Origin: Thauera sp. GDN1 | GTDB taxonomy: Bacteria > Pseudomonadota > Gammaproteobacteria > Burkholderiales > Rhodocyclaceae | Assembly (NCBI RefSeq): GCF_029223545.1 | Contig: NZ_CP097870.1 | Span: 2,418,001-2,482,000 of the forward strand | DNA length: 64,000 nucleotides | Reading direction: 5' to 3' | In this document: in pieces, positions 35,804 through 44,829 of the stretch | Position numbering within the stretch: position 1 is the first letter of the stretch | How the letters are laid out: each line of letters begins with the position of its first letter | Notes under the pieces: model-generated | What the model was told of the DNA's origin: nothing | Database searches by the model: none | What the model saw: only the letters and a program-made list of their open reading frames with translations | Program-made: the position numbers and the translations under genes

Positions 35804-37447
35804 CTACATCCCCTGGTAGATCGGTCCTTCGCCGCCCTGCGGCACGACCCAGTTGATGTTCTGGGTCGGGTCCTTGATGTCGCAGGTCTTGCAGTGCACG
35901 CAGTTCTGCGCGTTGATCTGCAGGCGCGGGCCGGCCTCGGCCTGAACGATCTCGTACACCCCGGCCGGGCAGTAGCGCTGCTCGGGGGCGTCGTATTTCG
36001 CCAGGTTGATCGCGATCGGCACCGAGGCGTCTTTCAACTGCAGGTGGCAGGGCTGTTCTTCCTCGTGGTTGGTGTTCGACAGGAACACCGACGACAGCCG
36101 ATCGAAGGTGAGCACGCCGTCGGGCTTGGGGTAGGCGATCTTCGCGCACGCGGCCGCCGGCTTGAGCTTGTCGTGGTCGGCCGTGTTGTGCAGGGTCCAC
36201 GGCACCTTGCCCTTGAACAGCACCTGGTCGATGCCGAACAGCAGCGAACCCAGGACCAGGCCTTTCTTCATGTAGGGCTTGAAGTTGCGCGTCTTGTGCA
36301 GCTCGGCGTGCAGCCAGGAGCACTGGAAGGCAGCGGGATAGGCCTCGAGCGCGTCGCGCTGGCGGTCCTGGGCCAAGGCCTCGAAGGCGGCCTCGGCGGC
36401 GAGCATGCCGGACTTGATCGCGGCGTGGCTGCCCTTGATGCGCGCTGCGTTCAGGAAACCGGCGTCGTCGCCGATCAGCCCGCCGCCCGGGAACACCAGC
36501 TTGGGCAGGCTCTGCAGGCCGCCGGCGGCAATCGCGCGCGCGCCGTACTGCAGGCGCTTGCCGCCTTCCAGGTACTTGCGGATCTCGGGGTGGGTCTTCC
36601 AGCGCTGCATCTCCTCGAACGGCGACAGGTGCGGGTTCTCGTAGTTGAGCCCGACCACGAAGCCGAGCGCGACCAGGTTGTCCTCGAGGTGGTAGAGGAA
36701 GCCGCCGCCATAGGTGCGGTTGTCCATCGGCCAGCCGGCGGTGTGCACGACCAGGCCGGGGCGATGCATCTCGGGCTTGACCTCCCACAGCTCCTTGATG
36801 CCGATGCCGTAGGTCTGGGGGTCGACGCCGTCGCGTAGGTTGAACCTCGCCTCGAGCTGCTTGCCGAGGTGGCCGCGGCAGCCCTCGGCGAACAGCGTGT
36901 ACTTGGCGTGCAGCTCCATGCCGAGCTGGTGATGCGGACCGGGGGTGCCGTCTCGGTTCAGACCCATGTCGCCGGTGGCCACGCCCTTCACCGCGCCGGC
37001 CTCGTCATAGAGGATCTCGGCGCCGGCGAAGCCCGGATAGACCTCGACGCCGGCGACTTCGGCCTGCTCGCCAAGCCACTTCACGACGTTGCCCAGGCGG
37101 ACGATGTAGTTGCCGTGGTTCACGAGGCAGTCGGGCAGCAGGCCGTTGGGGGCCTGGCGGGCGCCGGTCTCGGACAGGAACAGCACCTTGTCCTCGGTGA
37201 CTTCGGTGTTGAGCGGCGCGCCCTGTTCCTTCCAGTTCGGGATCAGCTCGGTGAGCGCCTTGGGGTCCATCACCGCGCCCGACAGGATGTGGGCGCCGAT
37301 CTCGGCCGCCTTCTCGATCAGGCACACCGAGATCTCCTGGCCCTTCCCGGCGGCCAGCTGCTTCAGGCGGATCGCGGCCGACAGCCCCGCGGGGCCGCCG
37401 CCGACGATCAGCACGTCGAATTCCATCGACTCGCGTTCGATGCTCAT
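35804..37447 (-). CDS. Electron transfer flavoprotein:ubiquinone oxidoreductase
   Basis: Membrane-associated FAD and [4Fe-4S] enzyme that passes electrons from ETF to quinone. The 547 residues match the family. The FAD motif DVLIVGGGPAGLSAA is at about 10-24, with GEQ..HLEDNLVALGFVVGLNYENPHLSPFEEMQRWK-type ETF-QO core segments, and the C-terminal cluster ligands in RYCPAGVYE and NCVHCKTCDIKDP. It lies 33 bp after an SDR gene. With the EtfBA pair at 41.5-43.3 kb it provides a respiratory outlet for the acyl-CoA dehydrogenases of the island. Confidence 0.95.
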   Translation of the reverse strand: MSIERESMEFDVLIVGGGPAGLSAAIRLKQLAAGKGQEISVCLIEKAAEIGAHILSGAVMDPKALTELIPNWKEQGAPLNTEVTEDKVLFLSETGARQAPNGLLPDCLVNHGNYIVRLGNVVKWLGEQAEVAGVEVYPGFAGAEILYDEAGAVKGVATGDMGLNRDGTPGPHHQLGMELHAKYTLFAEGCRGHLGKQLEARFNLRDGVDPQTYGIGIKELWEVKPEMHRPGLVVHTAGWPMDNRTYGGGFLYHLEDNLVALGFVVGLNYENPHLSPFEEMQRWKTHPEIRKYLEGGKRLQYGARAIAAGGLQSLPKLVFPGGGLIGDDAGFLNAARIKGSHAAIKSGMLAAEAAFEALAQDRQRDALEAYPAAFQCSWLHAELHKTRNFKPYMKKGLVLGSLLFGIDQVLFKGKVPWTLHNTADHDKLKPAAACAKIAYPKPDGVLTFDRLSSVFLSNTNHEEEQPCHLQLKDASVPIAINLAKYDAPEQRYCPAGVYEIVQAEAGPRLQINAQNCVHCKTCDIKDPTQNINWVVPQGGEGPIYQGM

Positions 37448-37480
37448 GAAAACGAAACTCCCGTATCGAAAAAAGCCGGC

Positions 37481-38335
37481 TCAGACACTGGCCGGGATCG
37501 TCGCACGCCAGTCCGGCACGATGCCTTGCTCGAGGGCGAAAGGCTGAGCCTGGATGGTCCGGCGCTGAAAGGCCGGCGCCTCGGGCGAGGTTGCCAGCCA
37601 GCACAGCACGGCCGCCGGTACCTCCGGCGGGGCCACGCCCTTGCGCATGGCGAGCACGCCCTTCTCGCCAATGGTGGCGCGCAAGGCCTCGGTGGTGACG
37701 ACGCCCGGATTGATGGTGTAGGCAAGGATGCCCTGATCGCCGAACTCCGCCGCCAGCACGCCCGACAGGCGCGACACCGCCGCCTTGCCGGCGCCGTAGG
37801 CGTAGCCCCAGCCGCCCTTGCCCGCCGCGACCGGCGGATCGCTCTCGCCCGCGCCCGAGCTGACGTTGATGACCGTGCCGCCGCCCTGCGCCAGCATCGC
37901 GGGCAGCAGGCACTGCGTCAGCACCACCGGCGCCATCACATAGCCCTGGAAGACGCGCTGGAGGGTATCGATGCCTAGCGACATGAACGGCAGGTTGAGG
38001 TCGCTGCCCTGGTAGATGGCGTTATTGACAAGCACATCGACCCGGCCGAAGCGCGCCAGCACCGCCGCCGCCGCCGCCCGCACCGATTGTTCATCGAGCA
38101 GGTCCATGCGTACGGCGAAGGCCTCGCGGCCCATTTCCCTTATGGCGCCCGCGGTACTGGCTAGGCTCCCGGCCAGGGGCCGCCCGTCGGCATGGGTCAG
38201 GGCATGCGCATGTGATTCGCCCTCTTCCAGCGTCCGCGCGCTGATCGCCACGTCGAAGCCCGCCCGCGCGAAGGCGATCGCCGCTTCACGCCCGATCCCC
38301 CGGCTGGCACCGGTTATGAAGGCCACCTTGTTCAT
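37481..38335 (-). CDS. Short-chain dehydrogenase/reductase (SDR) 1
   Basis: A 284-residue classical SDR: TGASRGIG cofactor motif (residues 9-16), NNA motif (104-106), catalytic S160, Y180 and K184 (YGAGK). The C-terminus is longer than in minimal SDRs. Start at 38335 is supported by GAGAGGGA upstream and by the position of the promoter dyad at 38396-38413, which rules out the in-frame ATG at 38398. The substrate is unknown; the island suggests a hydroxyacyl-CoA or cyclic alcohol/ketone. First gene of the SDR1-ETF-QO-TetR operon. Confidence 0.9.
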   Translation of the reverse strand: MNKVAFITGASRGIGREAAIAFARAGFDVAISARTLEEGESHAHALTHADGRPLAGSLASTAGAIREMGREAFAVRMDLLDEQSVRAAAAAVLARFGRVDVLVNNAIYQGSDLNLPFMSLGIDTLQRVFQGYVMAPVVLTQCLLPAMLAQGGGTVINVSSGAGESDPPVAAGKGGWGYAYGAGKAAVSRLSGVLAAEFGDQGILAYTINPGVVTTEALRATIGEKGVLAMRKGVAPPEVPAAVLCWLATSPEAPAFQRRTIQAQPFALEQGIVPDWRATIPASV

Positions 38336-38369
38336 CACGTCCCTCTCTTCAGAAATATTCCCTGCGCAC

Positions 38370-38413
38370 AGTCTAGTGACCGGCTCCTTGCGCTCCATCG
38401 TCGGTTCGGACCA
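38370..38413 (-). promoter_or_regulatory. Shared dyad, site C, with -10 (SDR1 operon)
   Basis: Plus-strand reading CATCGTCGGTTCGGACCA (38396-38413). In the direction of transcription (minus) the -10-like TAGACT lies at 38370-38375, its first base 21 nt beyond the dyad. One base of the left half (G for C) departs from site A. It controls the operon starting at 38335, 60 bp away. Confidence 0.75.
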
Positions 38414-38440
38414 TTAAAAACCGGCCACGGGGGCCGGTCT
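38414..38440 (-). terminator. Terminator of the SDR2 gene
   Basis: Reading the minus strand: ACCGGCC, short loop, GGCCGGT, then TTTTTAA (plus-strand arms 38420-38426 and 38432-38438). It ends right at promoter dyad C, so SDR2 and the SDR1 operon are separate transcripts. Confidence 0.8.
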
Positions 38441-38478
38441 GCGAAACGCGGGCGCCATGCGCACGGTTCAGCGGACGC

Positions 38479-39246
38479 TCAGAAGCGGTCGCTGCGGCTC
38501 ATCGCGTCCATGCCGCCATCGACGAAGACCACCGTGCCGTGCACGAAGCTGGCCTGCTCCGACTGCAGGAAGGACACCACGTTCGCAATCTCGTCAGGGG
38601 CGCTGTTGCGCCCGATCGGCGCGACGAACTTGCGGATCGCCTCGCCATAGCGGGCATCGGCCCGCGAGGCGTCCAGCAGCGGCGTCTCGACCGCACCCGG
38701 CGCGATCACGTTGATGCGGATCCCCTTCGGCCCGAGTTCGACCGCCTTCTTGCGCGCGTACACGGCGACCGCGTACTTGGAGCCGGCGTAAGCGGCCTGC
38801 GGGACGGCCATCGCGTCGGCCTGCGCCAGCGCCCCCGCCTCGTCGCCGGCCAGCATCGCGGCCACCATCGGCAGCTTGTCCATACCGGGGTGCACCGAGG
38901 CGACCGACCCGATCAGCACCACGGACGGCTTGTTCCCTCGCGCCAGCGCGCCCGCCAGGCCGTCCACCAGTTCGGTCATGCCAAAATAATTGACACCGAC
39001 GATCACGCTGCTCGAAGGCGCGGTCGGCCCCAGTCCGGCACAGCAAACCAGTCCATCGAGCACGCCCTCGCACGCCGCGAGTGCGCGCTCGACCGCCGCC
39101 TTGCGACCGGCCGCGGTGGACAGGTCGGCGACGATGTCGGCGTCCTGCCGGTCGATGCCGATGACGCGATGACCCGCGCGTTTCAGTTGCTCGCATACGG
39201 CTGCGCCGATGCCCGAAGCGGAGCCGGTGACGACGGTGACGGTCAT
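38479..39246 (-). CDS. SDR 2, 3-alpha-hydroxysteroid dehydrogenase/carbonyl reductase-like
   Basis: A 255-residue SDR that resembles HsdA of Comamonas testosteroni along its whole length: TGSASGIGAA, DRQDADIVADLSTAAGRK, LDGLVCCAGLGPTAPSS, VGVNYFGMTELVDGL, YGEAIRKFVAPIGR, the ending VDGGMDAMSR. Catalytic S114, Y153 and K157 nearly keep HsdA numbering, and the extra helical segment before the YxxxK (about 123-150) is present. HsdA interconverts 3-alpha-hydroxy and 3-keto steroids with NAD(H). The similarity is recalled, not computed; other carbonyl substrates are possible. Its own promoter and terminator make it monocistronic. Confidence 0.85.
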   Translation of the reverse strand: MTVTVVTGSASGIGAAVCEQLKRAGHRVIGIDRQDADIVADLSTAAGRKAAVERALAACEGVLDGLVCCAGLGPTAPSSSVIVGVNYFGMTELVDGLAGALARGNKPSVVLIGSVASVHPGMDKLPMVAAMLAGDEAGALAQADAMAVPQAAYAGSKYAVAVYARKKAVELGPKGIRINVIAPGAVETPLLDASRADARYGEAIRKFVAPIGRNSAPDEIANVVSFLQSEQASFVHGTVVFVDGGMDAMSRSDRF

Positions 39247-39291
39247 GAAACACTCCTCGATGCCCTAGACGGGCCAGAACGATGATGCGCC

Positions 39292-39338
39292 AGTATCCCG
39301 GCCCCCTGGCGCCGCCCGCATCGTCCGGGCGGACTAAA
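39292..39338 (-). promoter_or_regulatory. Shared dyad, site A, with -10 (SDR2 gene)
   Basis: Plus-strand CATCGTCCGGGCGGACTAAA (39319-39338), containing the perfect inverted repeat GTCCG-GG-CGGAC. Reading the minus strand, GATACT (39292-39297) starts 22 nt past the dyad as -10. The SDR2 start codon is 72 bp away. This is the most symmetrical copy and defines the consensus. Confidence 0.8.
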
Positions 39339-39409
39339 CGCAGCCCCGGCCATTCGTCCTAAAATGCCCGCACCGCCACGCTCACCACGTTTTTCGAGGA
39401 CCACGCGTC

Positions 39410-40300
39410 ATGACTCAGCTGAAGACCCTCATCGTCGCCATGATGCTCGGCGGCACCGTATTGACGAGCCCCCTCCAGGCCGCGGATACCCCTGCGACGG
39501 CGACCTCCGCAGTCACCAAGGCGAGCAGCGAGTTCGCGCGCGCGCAAGCGCTGCTCGACCGCGCCGAAGCCCACCTGCAGGAAAAGGGCGATCAGGCGAT
39601 GGCCAGCTTCAGCCAGGCCGGCGAGTTCGTCGATGGCGAACTTTACGTCTATGTGATCGACACGAAGGGGAATTTTCTCGCCAGCGGCGGCAGCTCGACC
39701 ACGCTGATCGGGCGCAATGTCCTCGACCTCACCGACTCGGAGGGACGCCACTTCATCCGCGAGATCCTCGACGGCGCCAAGGTGAAGCCGAACGGGCGTG
39801 TCGAGTATCGCTGGAACAACCCGATCAGGGGTGGCAACGAACCCAAGATCGCCACCTACCGTAAAGTGGGCGAGCGCATCCTGGTCGTCGGCAACTACGC
39901 CCCCAACGCCAGCTTTGAGCTGGCGAAATCGCTTGTGTGGCGCGCGGCGCACGAGCTGAAGGTCGGCGGCGAGGCAGCGTTTGCCCGCCTGGGCAGCCTG
40001 AATGGCGGCTTTGTTCAAGACGATCTCTACGTGTTCGTGATCGGCGTAAACGATGGGGTCGTGCACGTGCACGGCGGCCAGCCCCGCCAGGTCGGGCGCA
40101 AGGCGGCCGACATCGTGGATGTGAATGGCAAGCGCTTCCTGTTGGAAATGATCGAACTGGCCCGGCAGAAGGGCGAAGGCGAGGTTCGCTACGTATTCCG
40201 CAATCCGCTCACGCTCAAGAACGAGAACAAGCGCAGCTACATCGTGCGCGTGGGCGATTACCTCGTCGGTGCCGGCAGCTACGAAAACGCTGCACGCTGA
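39410..40300 (+). CDS. Periplasmic tandem Cache-domain protein
   Basis: A 296-residue protein with a signal peptide (about 1-25, ending SPLQAA) and two sCache_2-type domains: about 55-165 (ELYVYVIDTKGNFLASGGSS, LIGRNVLDLTDSEGRHFIREI, VEYRWNNP) and about 180-290 (DLYVFVIGVNDGVVHVHGG, VGRKAADIVDVNGKRFLLEM, VRYVFRNP). There is no membrane helix after the signal peptide and no signalling output domain, so it is probably a soluble periplasmic ligand-binding protein. It faces the catabolic genes on the opposite strand; a sensory or ligand-delivery role is inferred. Confidence 0.85.
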   Translation: MTQLKTLIVAMMLGGTVLTSPLQAADTPATATSAVTKASSEFARAQALLDRAEAHLQEKGDQAMASFSQAGEFVDGELYVYVIDTKGNFLASGGSSTTLIGRNVLDLTDSEGRHFIREILDGAKVKPNGRVEYRWNNPIRGGNEPKIATYRKVGERILVVGNYAPNASFELAKSLVWRAAHELKVGGEAAFARLGSLNGGFVQDDLYVFVIGVNDGVVHVHGGQPRQVGRKAADIVDVNGKRFLLEMIELARQKGEGEVRYVFRNPLTLKNENKRSYIVRVGDYLVGAGSYENAAR

Positions 40301-40309
40301 AGCGTGCAG
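40290..40309 (+). terminator. Hairpin over the stop codon of the Cache gene
   Basis: CTGCACGCT (40290-40298), loop GA, AGCGTGCAG (40301-40309): a perfect 9-bp stem that includes the TGA stop. There is no T-run, so termination is uncertain; it lies between convergent genes. Confidence 0.4.
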
Positions 40310-40359
40310 GATACGCGGCCGGAGAGGGTGCGGGCTGCGGCGGCCCCTTCCCTCTCTGG

Positions 40360-41499
40360 TCAGTCGTTCCGGCTCAGCGCCGCGACGCTGTTGAGCATGA
40401 TGCGGACCAGTTCCGTCTGGCGGCGGACCCCGGTCTTGGAGAAGATGGAGCGCAAATGGGCACGCGCGGTGTTGCGCCGGATGTTCAGCGCTTCCGCAGC
40501 TTCTTCCAGAGACAGGCCGTTGGCCAGCTCCATCGCCAGCGCCGTCTCGGCGGGCGTGAGGTTGAAAAGCTGCTTCGCCGCAGCCGTGCTCGCCAGCGAT
40601 TTGCCGGTTGCATCGCGGATGTAGACCACCACCGACGGCTGCCCCTTGCCCTCCGCCCACTCTTGCGAGGGAACGGGCTCGACCACCACGCCGAGGCTCA
40701 CCTGGCCGGATGGCCGCGACACCGACATCGCCGACGCCACCGCCAGCGGATCGCCAGAGTGGCGCGCGAAGGCGCTGCGAATAAGCTGCTGGAGCTCGCG
40801 GTTATCGCTCGGGTAGGACGCTTCCAGCCGCCCGCCCACCAGTTTCAAACCGTCGTTGACCGCGAGCAGCTCGCGCGCGATGAGGTTCTGCTCGAGCACC
40901 TTGCCGTTCTCGTCGAGCACGAGCGTGCCGACCGACAGCCTGCCGATCGCCTGCGAATAAAGGGTTCCGAGCGATTCGCTGCGATCGAGCAGATTGTGGA
41001 TGTGCAGTGCGCGGCGAAGATGTGGCAGCAGCGCCTCGCAGCGCCCCCGATCCAGCGCGTCGAACTTCGGCGCCGCTTCGCTGCGCGTGATGCGGAAGCG
41101 CAGCTTGCCCGAATCGGGGGTCGCGATATCGACGCCCATGACGTGGAACACGTCGACCGGCGCGCACCAGTGCTCGTAATAGGGCATGCGCCGCCACTCG
41201 GACTCGGTCATCAGGTCCTCGACGGTAAACACCTTGTCGACCGGCTGATTGACGAAGGGCGTCATCGAATGCCCGTAAGGCAGGTAGGTGACCTTGTCGC
41301 CGCCTTCCACGCCGACGGCGATCATCATGCCAAGGTTGCTTTCGTCCGGACTGCGCAGGATCAGGGTGACGTAGTTCGCCTGGAACAGGACGCGGAACAT
41401 CTCCAGCGCCTCGCCCCAGCGCCGGCTGTCGAGCGATGCATCGTAAAGCGCCGACACGATGCGATCGTATTCGTCGAGTTCCAGTTCGATCTTGTTCAA
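40360..41499 (-). CDS. LuxR-family transcriptional regulator, likely activator of the island
   Basis: A 379-residue regulator with a C-terminal LuxR/FixJ HTH (about 315-375; LTPAETALAMELANGLSLEEAAEALNIRRNTARAHLRSIFSKTG) and a long N-terminal sensory region with a PAS-like part (about 185-300, GTLVLDENGKVLEQNLIARELL). There is no receiver domain, so it is probably ligand-responsive. Size and layout recall TeiR, the LuxR-type steroid regulator of C. testosteroni. It is the last gene of the SDR3-OYE-MaoC-EtfBA operon, 48 bp after etfA, and so would be under its own dyad (site B). Confidence 0.87.
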   Translation of the reverse strand: MNKIELELDEYDRIVSALYDASLDSRRWGEALEMFRVLFQANYVTLILRSPDESNLGMMIAVGVEGGDKVTYLPYGHSMTPFVNQPVDKVFTVEDLMTESEWRRMPYYEHWCAPVDVFHVMGVDIATPDSGKLRFRITRSEAAPKFDALDRGRCEALLPHLRRALHIHNLLDRSESLGTLYSQAIGRLSVGTLVLDENGKVLEQNLIARELLAVNDGLKLVGGRLEASYPSDNRELQQLIRSAFARHSGDPLAVASAMSVSRPSGQVSLGVVVEPVPSQEWAEGKGQPSVVVYIRDATGKSLASTAAAKQLFNLTPAETALAMELANGLSLEEAAEALNIRRNTARAHLRSIFSKTGVRRQTELVRIMLNSVAALSRND

Positions 41500-41547
41500 A
41501 TCCCTTCCCCTTGAATTTCACACCGGCAGCCCAGACGTCTCGCACCC

Positions 41548-42492
41548 TCAGGTTGCGGCAAGACTCGCCGTCAGCGCCGGTACCGCCTCGAAAAGGTCAG
41601 CCACCAGACCGTAATCGGCCACCTGAAAGATCGGCGCATCGGGATCCTTGTTGATCGCCACGATCACCCTGGAATCCTTCATGCCCGCCAGGTGCTGGAT
41701 GGCGCCGGAAATCCCGACCGCGACATAGAGTCCCGGGGCGACGATCTTTCCGGTCTGGCCCACCTGATAGTCGTTGGGCACGTACCCGGCATCGACCGCC
41801 GCACGCGATGCGCCCAGGGCGGCGCCAAGGCTGTCGGCCAGCGGCTCGAGCACCCGGCGGTAATTGTCGCCGCTGCCCAATCCGCGGCCACCAGATACGA
41901 CGATCGCCGCAGCGCCGAGTTCCGGGCGCTCGGACTTGCTGAGTTCGCGACCGACGACCCGCGACAGGCCCAGATCCGGGCCGGCGGCGATGGTCTCCAC
42001 CGCCGCGCCGCCACCGGCGCCCGCAGCATCGAAGGCCGTCGTACGCACGGTGAGCACGTCGAGTGTCTGGTCCGACTCCACCGCAACCATCACGTTGCCC
42101 GCGTAGATCGGGCGCAGATAGCGCCCGGGCGCCTCGATCGCGACCACGTCCGAAACGGCCGCCACGTCGAGCAGCGCAGCCACGCGGGGGCCGAGATTCT
42201 TGCCGAAACTGGAAGCGCCGGCAAGCACGGCCCGATAGCCGCCCTCGCCTGCCAGCCGCTGCACCAGAATCGCGAGATTCTCGGCCAGCGGCTCGGCGTA
42301 ATGCACGGCATCCACCTTCAGCACGCGAGTCACCCCGCCGACGGCCTGCGCCTGCGCCACGACGGCTTCGCAGCCATGGCCGGCGACCAGCACGTCGATC
42401 TCGCCGCCGAAACGCGCCGCGGCGGTGACCGCATTGAGCGTTGCCGTCGCCAGGCGCTCGTTGTCGTGTTCTGCAATGACCAGTGTCTTCAT
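41548..42492 (-). CDS. etfA: Electron transfer flavoprotein alpha subunit
   Basis: A 314-residue FAD-binding ETF subunit. The N-terminal part begins [20 protein letters not shown]; the C-terminal FAD domain holds [61 protein letters not shown] and [21 protein letters not shown], the family's cofactor-binding signature. It accepts electrons from acyl-CoA dehydrogenases and passes them to ETF-QO. It lies 8 bp after etfB. Confidence 0.96.
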   Translation of the reverse strand: MKTLVIAEHDNERLATATLNAVTAAARFGGEIDVLVAGHGCEAVVAQAQAVGGVTRVLKVDAVHYAEPLAENLAILVQRLAGEGGYRAVLAGASSFGKNLGPRVAALLDVAAVSDVVAIEAPGRYLRPIYAGNVMVAVESDQTLDVLTVRTTAFDAAGAGGGAAVETIAAGPDLGLSRVVGRELSKSERPELGAAAIVVSGGRGLGSGDNYRRVLEPLADSLGAALGASRAAVDAGYVPNDYQVGQTGKIVAPGLYVAVGISGAIQHLAGMKDSRVIVAINKDPDAPIFQVADYGLVADLFEAVPALTASLAAT

Positions 42493-42500
42493 CGTACGCC

Positions 42501-43250
42501 TCAGATCACCTTCGCTTCGTTGCGAAGCTTGTTCACCAGCTCGGCCACGTCGGCCACCTTCACCCCTCCCTTGCGCGCGGCCGGCTCGGCATGACGCACA
42601 TGGCGCAGCCGCAGCGCGATGTCGACGCCCGTCTCCGCGGCCGGAAGCACATCCAGCGGCTTCTTCTTCGCCTTCATGATGTTCGGCAGGGTGGCGTAGC
42701 GCGGCTCGTTCAAACGAAGGTCTGCGGTGACCACCGCCGGCAGCTTCAGCTCGACCGTCTCCAGGCCGCCGTCGACCTCGCGTGTCACGGCAGCCACGCC
42801 CTCGCCCACCGCCACCTTGGAGGCGAAGGTCGCCTGCGGCCAGCCCATCAGGGCAGCGAGCATCTGGCCGGTCTGGTTGGCGTCGTCGTCGATCGCCTGC
42901 TTGCCGCAGATCACGATCTGCGGCTGCTCGCGATCGGCGACCGCCTTCAGCAGCTTGGCCACCGCCAGCGGCTGCAGCTCGGCATCCGTCTCGACCAGGA
43001 TGGCGCGGTCTGCGCCCATCGCCAACGCGCTGCGCAGGGTCTCCTGGCAGGCGGTGCTGCCGCAACTCACCGCGACCACCTCGGTGGCCACGCCAGCTTC
43101 CTTGAGGCGCACCGCTTCCTCGACGGCGATCTCGTCGAAGGGGTTGATCGACATCTTCACGCCGGCCAGCTCGACCCCGCTCTGGTCGGACTTGACCCGC
43201 ACCTTCACGTTGTAATCGACGACCCGCTTCACCGGGACAAGAATCTTCAA
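42501..43250 (-). CDS. etfB: Electron transfer flavoprotein beta subunit
   Basis: A 249-residue AMP-binding ETF subunit: [36 protein letters not shown], the [22 protein letters not shown] block and the [22 protein letters not shown] segment, which matches the ETF-beta recognition loop. It is placed between MaoC and etfA in a catabolic operon, so this ETF is dedicated to the pathway rather than a housekeeping copy. Confidence 0.96.
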   Translation of the reverse strand: MKILVPVKRVVDYNVKVRVKSDQSGVELAGVKMSINPFDEIAVEEAVRLKEAGVATEVVAVSCGSTACQETLRSALAMGADRAILVETDAELQPLAVAKLLKAVADREQPQIVICGKQAIDDDANQTGQMLAALMGWPQATFASKVAVGEGVAAVTREVDGGLETVELKLPAVVTADLRLNEPRYATLPNIMKAKKKPLDVLPAAETGVDIALRLRHVRHAEPAARKGGVKVADVAELVNKLRNEAKVI

Positions 43251-43289
43251 GGCGTTCTCCTTGCAAATTTTCGGAATCTGGACGCTGGC

Positions 43290-43742
43290 TCAGACCGCGA
43301 GCGGCTCGCGGCGCAGCATCACGACATGCGCATCGAAGCTGATCAGCAGCTCATCGCGCTGGTTGAGCAGTTCGAAGCGCGAAACCAGCACGCCGCGCTC
43401 GGGGCGGCTGCCCGGACTGCGCTCGACATGGGTGACGCGGGCGCGCAGCTCGTCGCCCGCGACGCCCGGCCGGTGAAAGCGCAGCTTTTCCCAGCCGCGA
43501 CCGGCGATAGAGGCGGTCTCATCGGTGGGAATGCTGTGGCTCAGGCGGATCGTTACCGAGAGCAAATGCACACCGGCCGCGAACAGCTGGCCGATCGGCG
43601 ATTTCGCCGCTGCGGCTTCGTCCACGTGCGGCGGGAACGGGTCCCACTCGGCAGCAAAGCCCTTGATGTTCTCGGCGGTGAGCAGGTAGCGCTCGGACGA
43701 TTCGCGCGGTTCGTCGAGAATGACGTCTTCCCAGTAGATCAT
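43290..43742 (-). CDS. MaoC-like hot-dog hydratase
   Basis: A 150-residue single hot-dog protein of the MaoC dehydratase type. The hydratase motif D34-P-F-P-P-H39-V-D is present in AAEWDPFPPHVDEAAAAKSP, and the long helix continues IGQLFAAGVHLLS. Such enzymes add water to 2-enoyl-CoA thioesters. The stop is 39 bp before etfB, and the start overlaps the OYE stop by 4 bp. Confidence 0.87.
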   Translation of the reverse strand: MIYWEDVILDEPRESSERYLLTAENIKGFAAEWDPFPPHVDEAAAAKSPIGQLFAAGVHLLSVTIRLSHSIPTDETASIAGRGWEKLRFHRPGVAGDELRARVTHVERSPGSRPERGVLVSRFELLNQRDELLISFDAHVVMLRREPLAV

Positions 43743-44821
43743 GCGCTCACCCCCTCGGCGGTGGGGTAATCGGTGTAGCCCTCGACGCCCGGCGTGTACA
43801 AGGTTTTGCGGTCGAAGCGGGCGAGCGGCAAGCCGTCCCGCAAACGGCGCACCAGATCGGGGTTGCCGATGAAGTCGCGGGCAAAGGACACCGCCGCGCC
43901 CAGACCAGACGCAATCGCGGCATCCGCAGAAACCCCGTCAAAGCTGTCGTTCAGGATCAGTTTGCCGTCGAAGCCATCACGGGCGAGCGCAAACGCATCG
44001 ATCTCCGGCGCCTCGGCACGCATCACGTGCGCGTAGGCCAGGCCCATGTCCTTCACCTGGCGCAGCAACTCGGCGTGGGTGGCGACCGTGTCCGCGTCCT
44101 TGATGTCGTTGTAGCTGTTGCCGACGCGGAAACGCAGGCCGACACGCCCGGCGCCGATCGCAGCGGCCATCGCCTGCAGGCACTCCGCCGCGAAGCGCAC
44201 GCGATTTGCGACGCTGCCGCCATACTCGTCGGTGCGCTGGTTGGTCCCCGAGCACATGAACTGCATCGGCAGGTAGCCGCTGGTGCAGTGCAGCTCGACA
44301 CCGTCGAAGCCGGCCTCGCGGGCCTTGATCGCCGCCTGCGCATGTTCCGCCACCACGGCGCGCACCTCTTCGGTGGAGAGCGCGTGCGGCAGGTCATAGG
44401 GCTGCATGCCGGCGCTGTCGGTGAAGACCTCCCCCGCGGCACGGATCGCCGACGGCGCGACGGTGGCGACCCCCTCGCCCTTGATGTGGTGACTGCCGAT
44501 GCGGCCGGCGTGCATGATCTGCAACACGATGAGCCCGCCGCGCGCATGCACGGCGTCCGTCACCTTGCGCCATCCGGCGACCTGCGCCGCGGTGGCGATG
44601 CCCGGCTGGCGGCAATAGGCCTGGCCGGTGGCGCTCGGCCATGCGCCCTCGGCAACGATCAGGCCGGCCTCGCCGCGCTGAGCGTAGTATTCGACCATCA
44701 GCTCACCGGGCACGCCCTGCGCGTCCGCGCGGTTGCGCGTCATCGGTGCCATCACGATACGGTTGGCGAGTTCGAGCTCGCCCATCCGCACCGGACTGAA
44801 GAGATTCGGAAGTGCTGCCAT
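43739..44821 (-). CDS. Old Yellow Enzyme-family NADH:flavin oxidoreductase
   Basis: A 360-residue FMN TIM barrel of the alkene/2-enoate reductase type: NLFSPVRMGELELANRIVMAPMTRNRA, QIMHAGRIG, TNQRTDEYGGSVANRVRF and the phosphate-binding region near FARDFIGNPDLVRRL. The substrate-carbonyl pair normally H-x-x-N or H-x-x-H reads H178-C-T-S181 (VELHCTSGYLPMQF), an unusual change. It probably reduces an activated C=C bond or a ring enone. The ATG at 44821 is 8 bp after the SDR3 stop; the frame continues upstream over SDR3. Confidence 0.9.
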   Translation of the reverse strand: MAALPNLFSPVRMGELELANRIVMAPMTRNRADAQGVPGELMVEYYAQRGEAGLIVAEGAWPSATGQAYCRQPGIATAAQVAGWRKVTDAVHARGGLIVLQIMHAGRIGSHHIKGEGVATVAPSAIRAAGEVFTDSAGMQPYDLPHALSTEEVRAVVAEHAQAAIKAREAGFDGVELHCTSGYLPMQFMCSGTNQRTDEYGGSVANRVRFAAECLQAMAAAIGAGRVGLRFRVGNSYNDIKDADTVATHAELLRQVKDMGLAYAHVMRAEAPEIDAFALARDGFDGKLILNDSFDGVSADAAIASGLGAAVSFARDFIGNPDLVRRLRDGLPLARFDRKTLYTPGVEGYTDYPTAEGVSA

Positions 44822-44829
44822 GACTGCGC

